Assembly: GCA_964538915.1 (NCBI GenBank)
Contig: CAZIFB010000002.1
Coordinates: 124,001-188,000 of the forward strand
DNA length: 64,000 nucleotides
Direction of reading: 5' to 3'
DNA from: JAEUHQ01 sp964538915
Lineage (GTDB): Bacteria; Planctomycetota; UBA1135; UBA2386
The notes beneath the pieces were generated by a model. It was not told the DNA's origin and made no database searches. It saw only the letters and a program-made list of their open reading frames with translations. Both the position numbers and the translations under genes were made by a program. Shown here in pieces: positions 34,692-44,200 of the stretch (positions are counted from its first letter, which is position 1; each line of letters opens with the position of its first letter).

Positions 34692-37292
34692 CTACCAGTT
34701 GCCGACCTCTGCACGGATGGCGTTGCTGACGAACAGCGTGTCGGCCAGCAAGCCGACGCCCTGCAGTCCGAAGTCGAGGCCGAGCATCGACGTGTCCATC
34801 GCGATCGGGATCGAGGACGTGCTCGTCGGTGCCAACGTCAGCGACCAGACGACGGCATCGATGCCGACGTAGAAGTTGCAGGCCGGTGCGAACAGCGGCG
34901 TCGGCAGCGGCACGCCCGCGCCGAGCGGAGCGACGTCGAGGAAGACGCCGGCGATCAGCGGATTGTGGTCGAGCGTGACGTCGAAGTTGGTTCCGAGCAG
35001 CGGCCGGTTCTGCGCGGAGAGGGCAAGATCGGCGCGCGCGTTCGGGCTCGTGAACGGCGACGGCCCGGCGGTCAGGTCGACGCGGCCGGCGCTGGGCGGT
35101 GTGGGCAACGCGATGCCGTTGTGGAAGCCGACCAGGCCGTAGATGAAGGGCGTGTTCGGGTAGCGGACGCGCATCGTCGTCGGCGTGATCACGACCTGGA
35201 ACGTGTGGTAGTTGGCGAAGTAGCTGTCCTCCATGTTCAAGAACGTGACCACGGCCTGCACGCCCGGGGTGACGTCCACGAAGATGTTGTAGGACGCGAA
35301 GCGGGTCCAGAAGGCCGCGAGACGAGCGACGCTGTCGTTGCTCATCAGGCCCGGTGCGATGCCCACGTTGGTGTCGACACCGGTCGTGTTGCCGATCCCG
35401 CCGAAGAAGATCGAGCCGTGCAGGCAGACGCGCAGATCCGACGCGTTCGGCAGCCCGAAGGCGCCCAGGTCGAAGCCGAGCGGGAACGGAGCGGAGACGT
35501 CGCCGCTGAGGCCGATCGAGTTGGAGTAGGGGACGAGCGGCGTGCCAGGGACCACGCTCAGCGAGGCGCCGGTGCCGTTGCCGGTGACCACCACGTCCTT
35601 CGACATGAGATCCCATGCGTTGCCCTGGTCGAACACCTCGAACACCGAGTTCGGTTCGCCGCCGCATCCCGTGCCGACCTCGACGCCTTCGGCCGCGCAC
35701 GTGCTGGGCAGCGTCGGTGCCGTCAGGATCTCGAAGTGCAGCTTGGCTTTGAAGTCACCCGCAGGCATCCCGAGACCCAGGCTGCCGGCGACCTTGCCGT
35801 CTCGCAGTGTCACGTTGTTGCCGGCATCCGTGACCGTGAGGCTGCCAGTCGTTCTCTCGAGCGAGGTCTGGCCGAGGGAGGAATCCTGCTCGCCGACGAT
35901 CCCGATCAGGTACTGACCAGGGGGCAGCCGGAGCGAATTGGTCGCGTTCGTGACGCCGAACGACGTCACCACGCCGGCGCCGTTCGAGACGCCCTGCAGC
36001 TTCGCGATCGCGCACCAGTTGTCGGGGCTCGCGAGCGAAGGCGTGAGCTGGGAGTACTCGGTGACGCTGCGGTGCAGGTGGACCGTGGCGGACTGCGGCA
36101 GGCCCGCGGGGGCGTTGGGGGTCAAGTCGATGCCGCAAATGGCGACGCCGTGGGGCGTGGTCACGTCGAGGGTGAAGCAGTGGGCGAAGGTCGTCCCGAA
36201 GACGGTCGTCCCGCCGACCGGCAGCGCGAACGCGCCGCAGCCGTCGACGCGCGCGAACGAGACGTCGTCGAAGTGGCATCGGGAAGCCACGGGGAGAACG
36301 GGGGCGAAGCCCAGCATCGTCACACGCACCGCGACCGTGCCGGAGGGTGCGGTCGCCATCAGGGTCTCGCTGCCGATCCAGGTGTTGTTCGGCATGCTCG
36401 CATCGAGCACCGTGGTCGAGGCCGAGCCGGTCACGGCACCGAGCGCGTCGAGGAACTCGATGCGGGCCTCGGCCACATCACTGCCTGGCGAAACGTCGCC
36501 CCACATGCCGTAGCAGTGGAGGGCGTACGTGTCGCCGGCGTTCGCGGCGAACCTCTGGAAGATGCTGGGTCGTACCGGCGCCAGGTCCCACAGCACGCAA
36601 TTCGAGACACCGGAGCGCGACCCCACCAGCCACGTGTGCACGTCGCCGGTCGCGGCCCAGCCGGCAAGCCCGTTCTCGAAGCCCGGGTTCACGAGCGGCA
36701 GCTGCGGCAGCGGCGACCAGTTCGTGAACTGCACGCTCAGCGAGTGATTGGTCGCGACCATCGACGTCGACACCCGGATCGTCAGGCTGCCGGACACCGT
36801 CACCGGCTGCTGGAAGGTGTTCGGGCCCGCGTGGGTCCACTCGACCGTGCCGTCGTTCTGGATGTCGATCGACGCGGTCGCACTGCCGCCGCCGATCGTG
36901 CCCGGCGAGTACTGCACGATCAGCGTGCCGCTGACCGGCTGCGACGCCGTGAGCGTCAGCAGCGCCGAGTGCGGGCCAGCCGACCGCGTCGCGTTCACCC
37001 CGGTCATGGACTCCTGGATCGTGTGGGCGATCGAGTTGCTGGTCGTGGCGAGTCCGAACACGGAGTTCACCGTGACGAAGATCGGCCCCGACTGGTAGCT
37101 CGCGCCCAGGTTGAGGCCGGCGCTGACGTTGGTGCCCGCCGGGCGCGTGTTGGTGTTGGTGCCCGCGGTGACGATCAGCTGCGTCGCCGCCGTCACCGTG
37201 GCGGTGACGGACTGGGCCAGGGCGGGGAGCGCGGTCAGGAGGATGCACCCGAGGGCTCGGAGGAGATGCAGGGCCTTGGTCGTGGAAGTCAT
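34692..37292 (-). CDS. large secreted beta-rich protein with shared C-terminal module
   Basis: 866 aa. The signal peptide is MTSTTKALHLLRALGCILL with cleavage after ALAQS. Residues 20-210 are Thr/Ser/Asn-rich strands (SYQSGPIFVTVNSVFGLAT). Residues 215-380 look like a carbohydrate-binding jelly roll: PGFENGLAGWAATGDVHTW, SASTTVLDASMPNNTWIGS and CHFDDVSFARVDGCGAF. Later blocks hold several cysteines (CAAEGVEVGTGCGG). The last hundred residues carry FYVGIDAVVW, LDFGLQGVGLL and SNAIRAEVGNW, resembling the sulfatase tail. No catalytic domain is recognised; it is probably a surface adhesin or glycan-binding protein. It is next to the WD40 kinase on the same strand. Confidence 0.75.
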   Translation of the reverse strand: MTSTTKALHLLRALGCILLTALPALAQSVTATVTAATQLIVTAGTNTNTRPAGTNVSAGLNLGASYQSGPIFVTVNSVFGLATTSNSIAHTIQESMTGVNATRSAGPHSALLTLTASQPVSGTLIVQYSPGTIGGGSATASIDIQNDGTVEWTHAGPNTFQQPVTVSGSLTIRVSTSMVATNHSLSVQFTNWSPLPQLPLVNPGFENGLAGWAATGDVHTWLVGSRSGVSNCVLWDLAPVRPSIFQRFAANAGDTYALHCYGMWGDVSPGSDVAEARIEFLDALGAVTGSASTTVLDASMPNNTWIGSETLMATAPSGTVAVRVTMLGFAPVLPVASRCHFDDVSFARVDGCGAFALPVGGTTVFGTTFAHCFTLDVTTPHGVAICGIDLTPNAPAGLPQSATVHLHRSVTEYSQLTPSLASPDNWCAIAKLQGVSNGAGVVTSFGVTNATNSLRLPPGQYLIGIVGEQDSSLGQTSLERTTGSLTVTDAGNNVTLRDGKVAGSLGLGMPAGDFKAKLHFEILTAPTLPSTCAAEGVEVGTGCGGEPNSVFEVFDQGNAWDLMSKDVVVTGNGTGASLSVVPGTPLVPYSNSIGLSGDVSAPFPLGFDLGAFGLPNASDLRVCLHGSIFFGGIGNTTGVDTNVGIAPGLMSNDSVARLAAFWTRFASYNIFVDVTPGVQAVVTFLNMEDSYFANYHTFQVVITPTTMRVRYPNTPFIYGLVGFHNGIALPTPPSAGRVDLTAGPSPFTSPNARADLALSAQNRPLLGTNFDVTLDHNPLIAGVFLDVAPLGAGVPLPTPLFAPACNFYVGIDAVVWSLTLAPTSTSSIPIAMDTSMLGLDFGLQGVGLLADTLFVSNAIRAEVGNW

Positions 37293-37432
37293 CGGAGGAG
37301 CTCGATTCGAGGGAAGACGGTCGGGCCCTCCCATCCGTCGTCGGCGACGGGGTCACGACACGAATTCCGGCCGGGCCAGGCGCCCGAGGCTCCCCCGGCG
37401 GCACGAACCGCGCGCTCGCGCCGTTTCGGCGG

Positions 37433-38326
37433 CTATTGGCCGGCCGCGCGCCGATCGAGGCTTGTCAGCACCACGCCCGCCACGATCGTGACGCCGCCGA
37501 CGAGCTGCAGGCGCTCCATGCGGTCGCCGAGCGTGGCCCAGGCGATCACTGCGGCGAACAGCGGCTGGGTCGCGAACAGGAGCGCGGCGTGGGTCGACGG
37601 GATGCGGTGCTGCACCTTGCTCTGCACGGCGATCCCGAGTGCGGTCGCCAGGAAGCCGAGGTAGCCGACCTGGAACAGCAGCGGCAGGGTCCACTCGACC
37701 GTCGTGCCGGGCACCTTCGCGAAGCGGCCGTCGATGGCGGCAGCGACCGTCGCCGCGACGGACACGAGGGCGAGCTGCCACGTGCAATACGCCATCGCCG
37801 GCTTGCCGCGCCCGTGGCGAGTCAGGAACAGGATGTGCATCGCGTAGCTGACGGTCGAGCCGACCTGCAGCGCGATGCCGCGCGCCGTGTCGTGGACCGC
37901 GTTCGGGGCAGCGCCGTCCGCGTCCTTGGGCCAGCACAGCATGACCATTCCCGCGAGCCCCGCCGTGAGGCCGACCGCCGCGCGTGGACCGAGCGGCGTC
38001 CGGAACCAGAACGCCCCGCCGACCGCGACGAGCAGCACGATCAGGCCGGCGATGAATCCGCCGGTCGACGCCGACGTCTCGTTCATTCCGACGAACTGCA
38101 GCAGGTAGCCGGCGGAGAGCACACCGCCGGCGAGCAGGCCGTGCCGGCGCGAAGCGGCGAGATCGGCCCGCGCGTTCTGGCCGAGGAACGGCACGAGGCA
38201 GAGGAGCGCGATCCAGAAGCGCACGGCCACCAGCGCGTACGGCGACAGCGAATCCAGCGCGGCCTTCGCGGCGGCGTAGCTGCCGCCCCAGATCGCGATC
38301 ATGGCCAGGAGCAGCGCGTGCGGCAC
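37433..38326 (-). CDS. DMT-superfamily permease (EamA, two repeats)
   Basis: 297 aa, ten hydrophobic helices arranged as two EamA repeats. Repeat one begins LLLAMIAIWGGSYAAAKAAL and contains VRFWIALLCLVPFL; repeat two begins GIALQVGSTVSYAMHILFLT and ends with AALLFATQPLFAAVIAWATLGDRM followed by LQLVGGVTIVAGVVLTSL. These are drug/metabolite exporters of the inner membrane; the substrate cannot be read from sequence. The GTG at 38326 keeps the whole first helix, whereas the ATG at 38302 would cut it. It is divergent from the GT2 gene at 38429. Confidence 0.9.
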   Translation of the reverse strand: MPHALLLAMIAIWGGSYAAAKAALDSLSPYALVAVRFWIALLCLVPFLGQNARADLAASRRHGLLAGGVLSAGYLLQFVGMNETSASTGGFIAGLIVLLVAVGGAFWFRTPLGPRAAVGLTAGLAGMVMLCWPKDADGAAPNAVHDTARGIALQVGSTVSYAMHILFLTRHGRGKPAMAYCTWQLALVSVAATVAAAIDGRFAKVPGTTVEWTLPLLFQVGYLGFLATALGIAVQSKVQHRIPSTHAALLFATQPLFAAVIAWATLGDRMERLQLVGGVTIVAGVVLTSLDRRAAGQ

Positions 38327-38428
38327 GAGGGAGGGCTTGGCCAAGGGCGGCCGGAGGATAGGGGCGCGGCCCGGCGGCGCCACACGGCGCTGGCGATCTC
38401 CGGTGCCGGCGCGTACGACATCGCGCCG

Positions 38429-39502
38429 ATGCCGCGCGTCACTGTCGTCGTCGTGAACTGGAACGGGCGCGAGTTCCTCGGCGACTGCCTGCGCGCGGTC
38501 GCTGCGGCCGAGGCAGAAGCTTCGCTCGACGTCGTGCTGATCGACAACGGGTCGACCGACGGCTCGCAGGACTTCGTGCGGCAGCAGTTCCCCCGGGTCG
38601 CGTTCGTCCAGCACGAGAAGAACGACTACACCGCGGCGAACAACCTCGGCGTCGCTCGTGCGACCGGCGACTACGCGCTGCTGCTCAACACCGACGCGAC
38701 TCTGCGGCCCGGTTGCCTTCGCACCCTCGTCGCGGCGCTCGATGCGGATCCGAAGGCGGCCGCGGCAGCGCCCAAGATCGTCTACCCGGATGGTCGCCTC
38801 TTCACGACGGGGATCGAGCAGCGCGCGGACCTGTACTGGTTCGACCGCGACCAGGGGCGGGCGGATCCCGGCGCCGGCGGCGCCGCGCAGGAAGTGCTCG
38901 GTGTGTCCGGCTGCTGCGCGTTGTTCCGGACGGCGGCGTGGCGCGCCGTCGGCGGCCAGGACGAGGACTTCCACATGTACTACGAGGACGTCGAGTTCAC
39001 CCTGCGGCTGCAGGGAGCGGGCTGGCGGTCCCTCTACGTGCCGAGCGCGGTCTGCGAGCACATCGGCCACGGCTCGATCAAGAAGGCGAAGACCTGGAAG
39101 GACGAACTCGGCGAGCGCAATCGCCTGTTGGTGATCGCCCGACACTTCCCGGAGCGCCTCGCCCGCGAACTGGTTCGTTCGCCGTGGTTCCAGTCGGCGG
39201 CGCCCGAGCAATTGCGGGACATCCTGCCGAGGCTCGCCTCGCGTTCCGGCCGTTCGGCAGACTCCGCGATGCTCGATCTCGTGCTCGCACTGCGCGACGC
39301 GGTGCGCGAGCAGGCCGGCGAGCTCGATGCGAAGTGGGGCGAACACCGCAACCTCCCGAAGATCCTCGACGAGCGCGAGGCCTGGATCGCGACGCTGCTG
39401 GACGAGGTCGCGCGGTTGCGAATCTGGCGACTCCCCGGCAATCGGTTGAAGCCCGACGAGAAGGCGTTCCGCGACCGCGTGCGCAGCCGCCGGACGGAAT
39501 GA
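38429..39502 (+). CDS. glycosyltransferase family 2 (rhamnosyltransferase-like)
   Basis: 357 aa. GT2 N-terminal domain VTVVVVNWNGREFLGDCL, VVLIDNGSTDGSQDFV, and YTAANNLGVARATGDYALLL with the DxD-type LNTDATLRPG. The acceptor half has GVSGCCALFRTAAWRAVGG and DEDFHMYYEDVEFTLRLQGAGW, the pattern of WcaA/rhamnosyltransferases. The last 130 residues are helical and probably membrane-associated (ERLARELVRSPWFQ). It transfers a sugar onto a glycan or lipid intermediate on the cytosolic face. It is followed after 38 bases by an ATP/ADP-translocase-like carrier on the same strand. Confidence 0.9.
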   Translation: MPRVTVVVVNWNGREFLGDCLRAVAAAEAEASLDVVLIDNGSTDGSQDFVRQQFPRVAFVQHEKNDYTAANNLGVARATGDYALLLNTDATLRPGCLRTLVAALDADPKAAAAAPKIVYPDGRLFTTGIEQRADLYWFDRDQGRADPGAGGAAQEVLGVSGCCALFRTAAWRAVGGQDEDFHMYYEDVEFTLRLQGAGWRSLYVPSAVCEHIGHGSIKKAKTWKDELGERNRLLVIARHFPERLARELVRSPWFQSAAPEQLRDILPRLASRSGRSADSAMLDLVLALRDAVREQAGELDAKWGEHRNLPKILDEREAWIATLLDEVARLRIWRLPGNRLKPDEKAFRDRVRSRRTE

Positions 39503-39540
39503 GCGCTTCGCCGCTCGCTGCGCGCGGCGGTGCCGCGTAG

Positions 39541-40881
39541 ATGCGCGCCGTGATCGGACCGCTGCTTCGCTTGTTGCGCCTGCACGACGCCTCGCCGTCG
39601 GAGCGCCGTGCGGTCGGCTGGACGGCGACGGCCTTCTTCTTCGTCCTGTTCTCGTACTACCTGATGCGGCCGCTGCGCGAGAACGTCGCCGCGGCCTTCC
39701 CGCAGGGGCACCTGCTCCGGCTGTTCGTGCTGACGCTCGTGCTCACGACGCTGCTGAACCAGCCGTACCTCGCGCTCGTGCGGCGGCTGCCGTCGCATCG
39801 ATTCCTGCCGTACGCGCTGCATGCGTTCGCGGCGAGCTTCGTGGCGCTCGCGGCGGTGTTCGCCGGAAGTGCCGCTTCCCTCGGCACGCTCGGCTGGACC
39901 GAGTGGCGCGATCGCGGGCTGGCGTTCTTCTACTCGTGGGTCACGGCGTTCAGCGTGTGCGGCGTGACCATCGTCTGGGTGCACGCCGTCGAGTGGTTCA
40001 CTCTCGAACAGGGCAAGCGTTTGTTCGGCCTCGTGTCGGTGGGCGGGACGCTGGGTGCGATCCTCGGCTCGATGGCGTCGAAGCAGCTCGCCGACCAGAG
40101 CTACAGCAGCGTGCTCGTGCTCGCCGCCGTCGGCATCGAGTGCGGCGTCGCCGCGTGGTGGATGTCGCTGCGCGCCTGCCGAAACATGGCCAGCGCCCGG
40201 TCCGCTCCGGCACCCGCGCGCGCCGCGCACGAAGGACCATCGTTCGTCGGTGGACTGCTGCGGGTCGCGCGACAGCCCTACCTGCGCGGCATCGCGACGT
40301 TCGTGCTGATCGCCTCCGTCGCCGCGACGACCTTCTACTACCAGCGCATCGCGCTCTCGCGCGAACTCCTGTTCGACGACGCGGCGCGGCGTTCGGTGGA
40401 GGCCGACATCAACTTCTGGCAGAACGCGCTGTGCCTCGGACTCCAGTTGTTCGCGACGAGCCGCGTGCTGCTCTTCTTCGGGCTGGCCGTGGCGCTGTGC
40501 GTGATGCCGCTCGGCAGCCTTCTCGGCATCGCGGCGTTCGGCTTGTGGCCGGCGGTCGGCGTCTACGCGACGGTCGAGGTGCTGCGTCGCATGCTTCAGT
40601 TCGGCGTCGACAAGCCGGCGCGCGAGGTGCTCTACACCGCGCTCGATCGCGACGGGAAGTACGTCTCCAAGGCGGTGATCGACACGGCGGTGCTGCGGGC
40701 GGGCGACGTTCTCGGCGCGCTGGTCAACGACCTCCTCCTCCGCATGCAGGTCACAGGCACCGGACTTCTCGCGTTCGCCGCGCCGCTGTTCGCGGTGTGG
40801 GCGTCGGTCGGCGTGTGGCTCGGTCGCCGCTGTCGCCGCTACGAGCTCGAGCGCCCCGCGCGCGAGCCGTCGATCTCGTAG
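39541..40881 (+). CDS. nucleotide (ATP/ADP) translocase-like carrier
   Basis: 446 aa, about eleven or twelve helices. The segment SYYLMRPLRENVAA matches the start of the bacterial/plastid ATP/ADP-translocase (NTT/TLC) superfamily, and VGGTLGAILGSMASKQLA plus FGVDKPAREVLYTALDRDGKYVSKAVIDTAVLRAGD fits the MFS-related MATE-free branch found in free-living bacteria. It may exchange nucleotides or another phosphorylated solute across the membrane; substrate not predictable. The 3' end overlaps the convergent methyltransferase by 43 bases. Confidence 0.75.
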   Translation: MRAVIGPLLRLLRLHDASPSERRAVGWTATAFFFVLFSYYLMRPLRENVAAAFPQGHLLRLFVLTLVLTTLLNQPYLALVRRLPSHRFLPYALHAFAASFVALAAVFAGSAASLGTLGWTEWRDRGLAFFYSWVTAFSVCGVTIVWVHAVEWFTLEQGKRLFGLVSVGGTLGAILGSMASKQLADQSYSSVLVLAAVGIECGVAAWWMSLRACRNMASARSAPAPARAAHEGPSFVGGLLRVARQPYLRGIATFVLIASVAATTFYYQRIALSRELLFDDAARRSVEADINFWQNALCLGLQLFATSRVLLFFGLAVALCVMPLGSLLGIAAFGLWPAVGVYATVEVLRRMLQFGVDKPAREVLYTALDRDGKYVSKAVIDTAVLRAGDVLGALVNDLLLRMQVTGTGLLAFAAPLFAVWASVGVWLGRRCRRYELERPAREPSIS

Positions 40882-41996
40882 CGCAGCCACCGGCACTCGA
40901 TCGGTCCGTTGCGCACCGGCAAGCGGCCGCTCGCGCGCAGCCCGAGGAACTTCGTCACCTCGGGATTGCCGCACAGCACGTACGCCGAGGCGCCGGTGCA
41001 TCGTTCGTGGAGGAAGCGGCCGAGCGCGCGCCAGCTGTCGTCGAGTTCCTGCGGCGAACCGCCCACACGATCGCCGTACGGCGGGTTCGTGACCACGAGG
41101 GCAGGCGCGAACGGCGGCACGTAGTCGGCGGCTTCGCCTTCGTGCAACTGCACACGGTCGGCGAGGCCCGCGCCGGCGAGTGCCTTCTTCGCGATCGCGA
41201 TCGCGCCCGGGTGACGGTCGTTGCCGCACAGTTTCGGCAGCCGGTCCGCGCCGGCGGCGGCGCGCGCTTCTGCTTCGTCGTACGCCTCCCGCCACGCGTC
41301 GAGATCGGCATCGCGCCAGTGCTCGAACGCGAAGCTGCGGCCGAGGCCCGGCGCGCGGTCCGTCGCGATCCACGCGGCCTCGATCAGGAACGTCGCGGAG
41401 CCGCACATCGGATCGCACACGGGCGAACGGCGGTCCCAGTCGGTCGCGAGCAGGAGGCCGGCGGCGGTCGCTTCGTTGAGCGGACTCTTGTGCAGGATCT
41501 CGCGGTAGCCGCGCTTGTGCAGCGGCTCGCCGCCGAGCTCGCGGTAGAGGATCGCGTCCTGTCCCTGCAGAACGAGCTTGATGGGCAGGTGCGGGCGGTC
41601 GCGTGCCACGTCGGGCCGCTTGCCGGTGCGTTCGCGGAACTGGTCGCAGATCGCGTCCTTCACGACCAGCACCGGGAAGCGCGTGTCGTTCGCGAAGCTG
41701 TCCTTCACCGATCCGTCGATCGCGAGCGTCTGCAGGTGCGTGATCGATCGCGACCAGTCGACGGTGCCGGTGAGGGCGTAGAGATCGTCGCGGTCTCGCA
41801 CGGTGCCGCGGGCCAGTTCTTCCTGCACGCGGATCGCGGAGCGCAACCACAGGCACGCGCGGTACGCGAGCGCCGGTTCGGCGACGAAGGCGCACGCGCC
41901 GCGGCGCTCCTGGATGCGGTCGGCGCCGAGTGTGCGCAGCTCGTCGGCGAGGACGTGCTCGAGGCCGAGCGTGCAGGCTGCGTAGTAGGTGGGCAC
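40839..41996 (-). CDS. THUMP-domain class I RNA N2-guanine methyltransferase (RlmL/TrmN-like)
   Basis: 385 aa. The start YYAACTLGLEHVLADELRTL leads into a THUMP RNA-binding domain (about 50-155). The methyltransferase domain has HKSPLNEATAAGLLLATDW, the SAM motif VCDPMCGSATFLIEAAWIA, GNDRHPGAIAIAKKALAGAG, and the catalytic VVTNPPYGDRVG. These features mark enzymes that make m2G in 23S rRNA or tRNA. It is shorter than E. coli RlmL, which carries an extra C-terminal RlmK domain, so this is the RlmL-only or TrmN type. It is convergent and overlapping with the nucleotide carrier. Confidence 0.88.
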   Translation of the reverse strand: MPTYYAACTLGLEHVLADELRTLGADRIQERRGACAFVAEPALAYRACLWLRSAIRVQEELARGTVRDRDDLYALTGTVDWSRSITHLQTLAIDGSVKDSFANDTRFPVLVVKDAICDQFRERTGKRPDVARDRPHLPIKLVLQGQDAILYRELGGEPLHKRGYREILHKSPLNEATAAGLLLATDWDRRSPVCDPMCGSATFLIEAAWIATDRAPGLGRSFAFEHWRDADLDAWREAYDEAEARAAAGADRLPKLCGNDRHPGAIAIAKKALAGAGLADRVQLHEGEAADYVPPFAPALVVTNPPYGDRVGGSPQELDDSWRALGRFLHERCTGASAYVLCGNPEVTKFLGLRASGRLPVRNGPIECRWLRYEIDGSRAGRSSS

Positions 41997-42003
41997 GTGA
42001 GCG

Positions 42004-43239
42004 TCAGGACCCGGTCGGTGCGCCGGGGCCGGCGGCGGTGGCGAAATCGTCGGCGAAGGACTTCACGGCGCTCAGCACGGGTGCCGCGGCCATCTCGATC
42101 AACGAGCAGAAGCCCTTCTTGCGCGAGAACTCGGCGAGCTTGGCGAGCTTCTCGCCGTACCCGGGACCCTTGCCGGCCTGGACCGCCTTCAGGATGTGCA
42201 CGAACTGGTTCGTCTCCATGCGGCACGGCGGGCACTGGCCGCACTGCTCCTTCATGAAGAACTCGGCGATCTCGATCGCGAGCGCCACGACGTCGGTGCG
42301 GTCGTCGACGACGCGCACGCCGCCGCAGCCGGGCGACGTCCCGAGCGGCTGCAGCGTCTCGTACGCAATCGGTACGTCGAGGTGCTGCGCGAGCAGGAAG
42401 CCGCACGACATCGCCGGCAGGATCGCGCGCAGCGTGCGCCCGTCGCGCAGTCCGCCGCCCAGGCCCTCGACGAGGTCGCGGTAGGTCGCGCCGAACGGCA
42501 GCTCGTACACGCCGGGTCGTTGCACGTCGTCGCCGAGCGTGAACAGCAGCGTGCCCTTGCTCTCCACGGTGCCGATCGCCGCGAACGCGGCTCCGCCCTC
42601 GCGTGCGATCCACGCGACGTGGGCCAGCGTCTCTGTGTTGTTCACGGTCGTGGGTTTGCCGAACAGGCCGGCTTCGCCCGGGAACGGCGGCTTCTTGCGC
42701 GGCTTCGCGGGCTTGCCCTCGATCGCGTTCAGCGCGGCGGTCTCTTCGCCTGCGACGTACGTCGTCGGTCCGAGGTGGATGTCGATCGGGAACGGCAGAT
42801 CGCCTGCGGCGCGCAGTTCGGCGAGGGCCGCCTCGGCGGCCCTGCGCGGCCCGTCCATGTCCTCAATCAGGTAGAGCCAGCCGCGCGTGGCGCCGGTTGC
42901 GAGGCCGGCGAGCAGCAGCCCCTCGAGGACCGCGTGCGGGTGGCGTTCGACGAGCACACGATCCTTCCGGCTGCCGGGCTCGTGCTCGCCGCCGTTCGCG
43001 ACGACGAACTTCTCGGGCCCCGCCGCGGCCGCCGCGAGGTCCCACTTGCGCGCGGTCGGGAACGCCGCGCCGCCGCGGCCGCGCAGGCGCGCCGTCGCGA
43101 CTTCGGCGCGCAGCCACGCGGCGCCGTTCTGCTTCACCGCGGCGAGTCCACGATGGCCGCCGCGGGCGCGGTACTCGGCGAGCGATTCGGGGCCGGGCGC
43201 CGAGCGGGGCGGCAGCAGCAGGGACGGGTGCGCGGTCAC
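42004..43239 (-). CDS. orphan NuoF-like flavoprotein (NADH dehydrogenase 51 kDa family)
   Basis: 411 aa. FMN site: ARLRGRGGAAFPTARKWD. NADH site: YVAGEETAALNAIEGKPAKP followed by PPFPGEAGLFGKPT and NNTETLAHVAWI. The SLBB-like middle domain is present, and the C-terminal iron-sulphur site is CGQCPPCRMET with the fourth cysteine in KKGFCSLIEM. So all NuoF cofactor positions appear intact. No NuoE or NuoG gene is adjacent; it follows a potassium channel and a secreted protease on the same strand. It could serve a hydrogenase, formate dehydrogenase or ferredoxin reductase elsewhere. Start GTG 43239 or 43275 is uncertain. Confidence 0.85.
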   Translation of the reverse strand: MTAHPSLLLPPRSAPGPESLAEYRARGGHRGLAAVKQNGAAWLRAEVATARLRGRGGAAFPTARKWDLAAAAAGPEKFVVANGGEHEPGSRKDRVLVERHPHAVLEGLLLAGLATGATRGWLYLIEDMDGPRRAAEAALAELRAAGDLPFPIDIHLGPTTYVAGEETAALNAIEGKPAKPRKKPPFPGEAGLFGKPTTVNNTETLAHVAWIAREGGAAFAAIGTVESKGTLLFTLGDDVQRPGVYELPFGATYRDLVEGLGGGLRDGRTLRAILPAMSCGFLLAQHLDVPIAYETLQPLGTSPGCGGVRVVDDRTDVVALAIEIAEFFMKEQCGQCPPCRMETNQFVHILKAVQAGKGPGYGEKLAKLAEFSRKKGFCSLIEMAAAPVLSAVKSFADDFATAAGPGAPTGS

Positions 43240-43285
43240 CGAAACGATGGTAGGGCCGCGCAGGCCCGGTTCCACAGCGCTCGCC

Positions 43286-44200
43286 TCAGCGGCTGGCGGG
43301 GCCGGCGAGACGGTCGATGTCGGCGTTGATGGCCGTCGCCCGCAGCATGCCCGCGGTCGAGAGCTGCGCCTTCGGCCGCGCCGCGTTCGCGCGCTCGGCG
43401 CGGTCGCGCTTCACGAGATCGGCGAGCCAGGTCGTGTCCGGGCGGACGACCGTGCCACCGGGCGTGTCTTCGGTGACAGCGGCCGTAATGCAGACACCGA
43501 GCAGCGTGCCGTCCGCGAGCACGCATGGGCCGCCCGAGTCTCCGGGCAGCAGGGGAGCTTCGATCCTCAACGCGTGTCCCGGCGCGTCGCGCTCCACGAA
43601 CACCCCGCCGGCCACCGGGAGCCCGCGCGCGGCGGACCCCGAGCAGAGGATCGCCGTACCCTTCGCGACGTCGTCGGGCGACCACGAGAACGCCGGGCCG
43701 GCGAGGTCGGGCGCCCAGAGCACCGCGAAGTCGAGCGCAGGCGTCGCATCCTGGCCGCTCCAGACCACGACAGCCTCCGACTCGCGCGGCGGACGCCCCG
43801 GCGTCGCGCGGATCAGCAACGCCTTGCCGGTGGAGACACAGTGCGCCGCTGTGACGAAGTACCCGTCTTCGGTGAGAGCCGTCGCCGTCCCGATCTCCGT
43901 CGTCACGACCTTGCCGTCCGCCATGCCGCAGAACACCTGCGAGCCGGGCGTCGGGCCGGGCACCGTTTCCATCGACGTCGCCCCGTCGAGCACGTACGCG
44001 GTCCGTTCGTACGCGTAGCGGATCAGCGGCTTGCCGCCGACGGTCGCAGCCAGGACCGGTGCGAGCGACCCCTCGCGCAACGGCGCGTTGCGCGCGACGA
44101 CGGCGTCGCGCTGCGACTGGAGGGAGGTCGGTGCCCCGCCGCAGGCGGCGACGAGGGCGAGACCGGCGAGTGCCGCTGCGCGGCGGTTGGTGGCGTTCAT
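43286..44200 (-). CDS. trypsin-like serine protease, lipoprotein
   Basis: 304 aa. The signal ends with lipobox LVAAC, giving a lipid-anchored enzyme. The chymotrypsin-fold triad is visible: His in YFVTAAHCVSTGK, Asp in TPALDFAVLWAP, and Ser in LPGDSGGPCVLADG. A region before the His (MADGKVVTTEIGTATALTED) includes the usual first strands. The last 60 residues are basic and helical (LVKRDRAERANAARPKAQ). Its ATG overlaps the stop of the potassium channel gene (ATGA), so the two are translated together. Substrate unknown. Confidence 0.88.
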   Translation of the reverse strand: MNATNRRAAALAGLALVAACGGAPTSLQSQRDAVVARNAPLREGSLAPVLAATVGGKPLIRYAYERTAYVLDGATSMETVPGPTPGSQVFCGMADGKVVTTEIGTATALTEDGYFVTAAHCVSTGKALLIRATPGRPPRESEAVVVWSGQDATPALDFAVLWAPDLAGPAFSWSPDDVAKGTAILCSGSAARGLPVAGGVFVERDAPGHALRIEAPLLPGDSGGPCVLADGTLLGVCITAAVTEDTPGGTVVRPDTTWLADLVKRDRAERANAARPKAQLSTAGMLRATAINADIDRLAGPASR

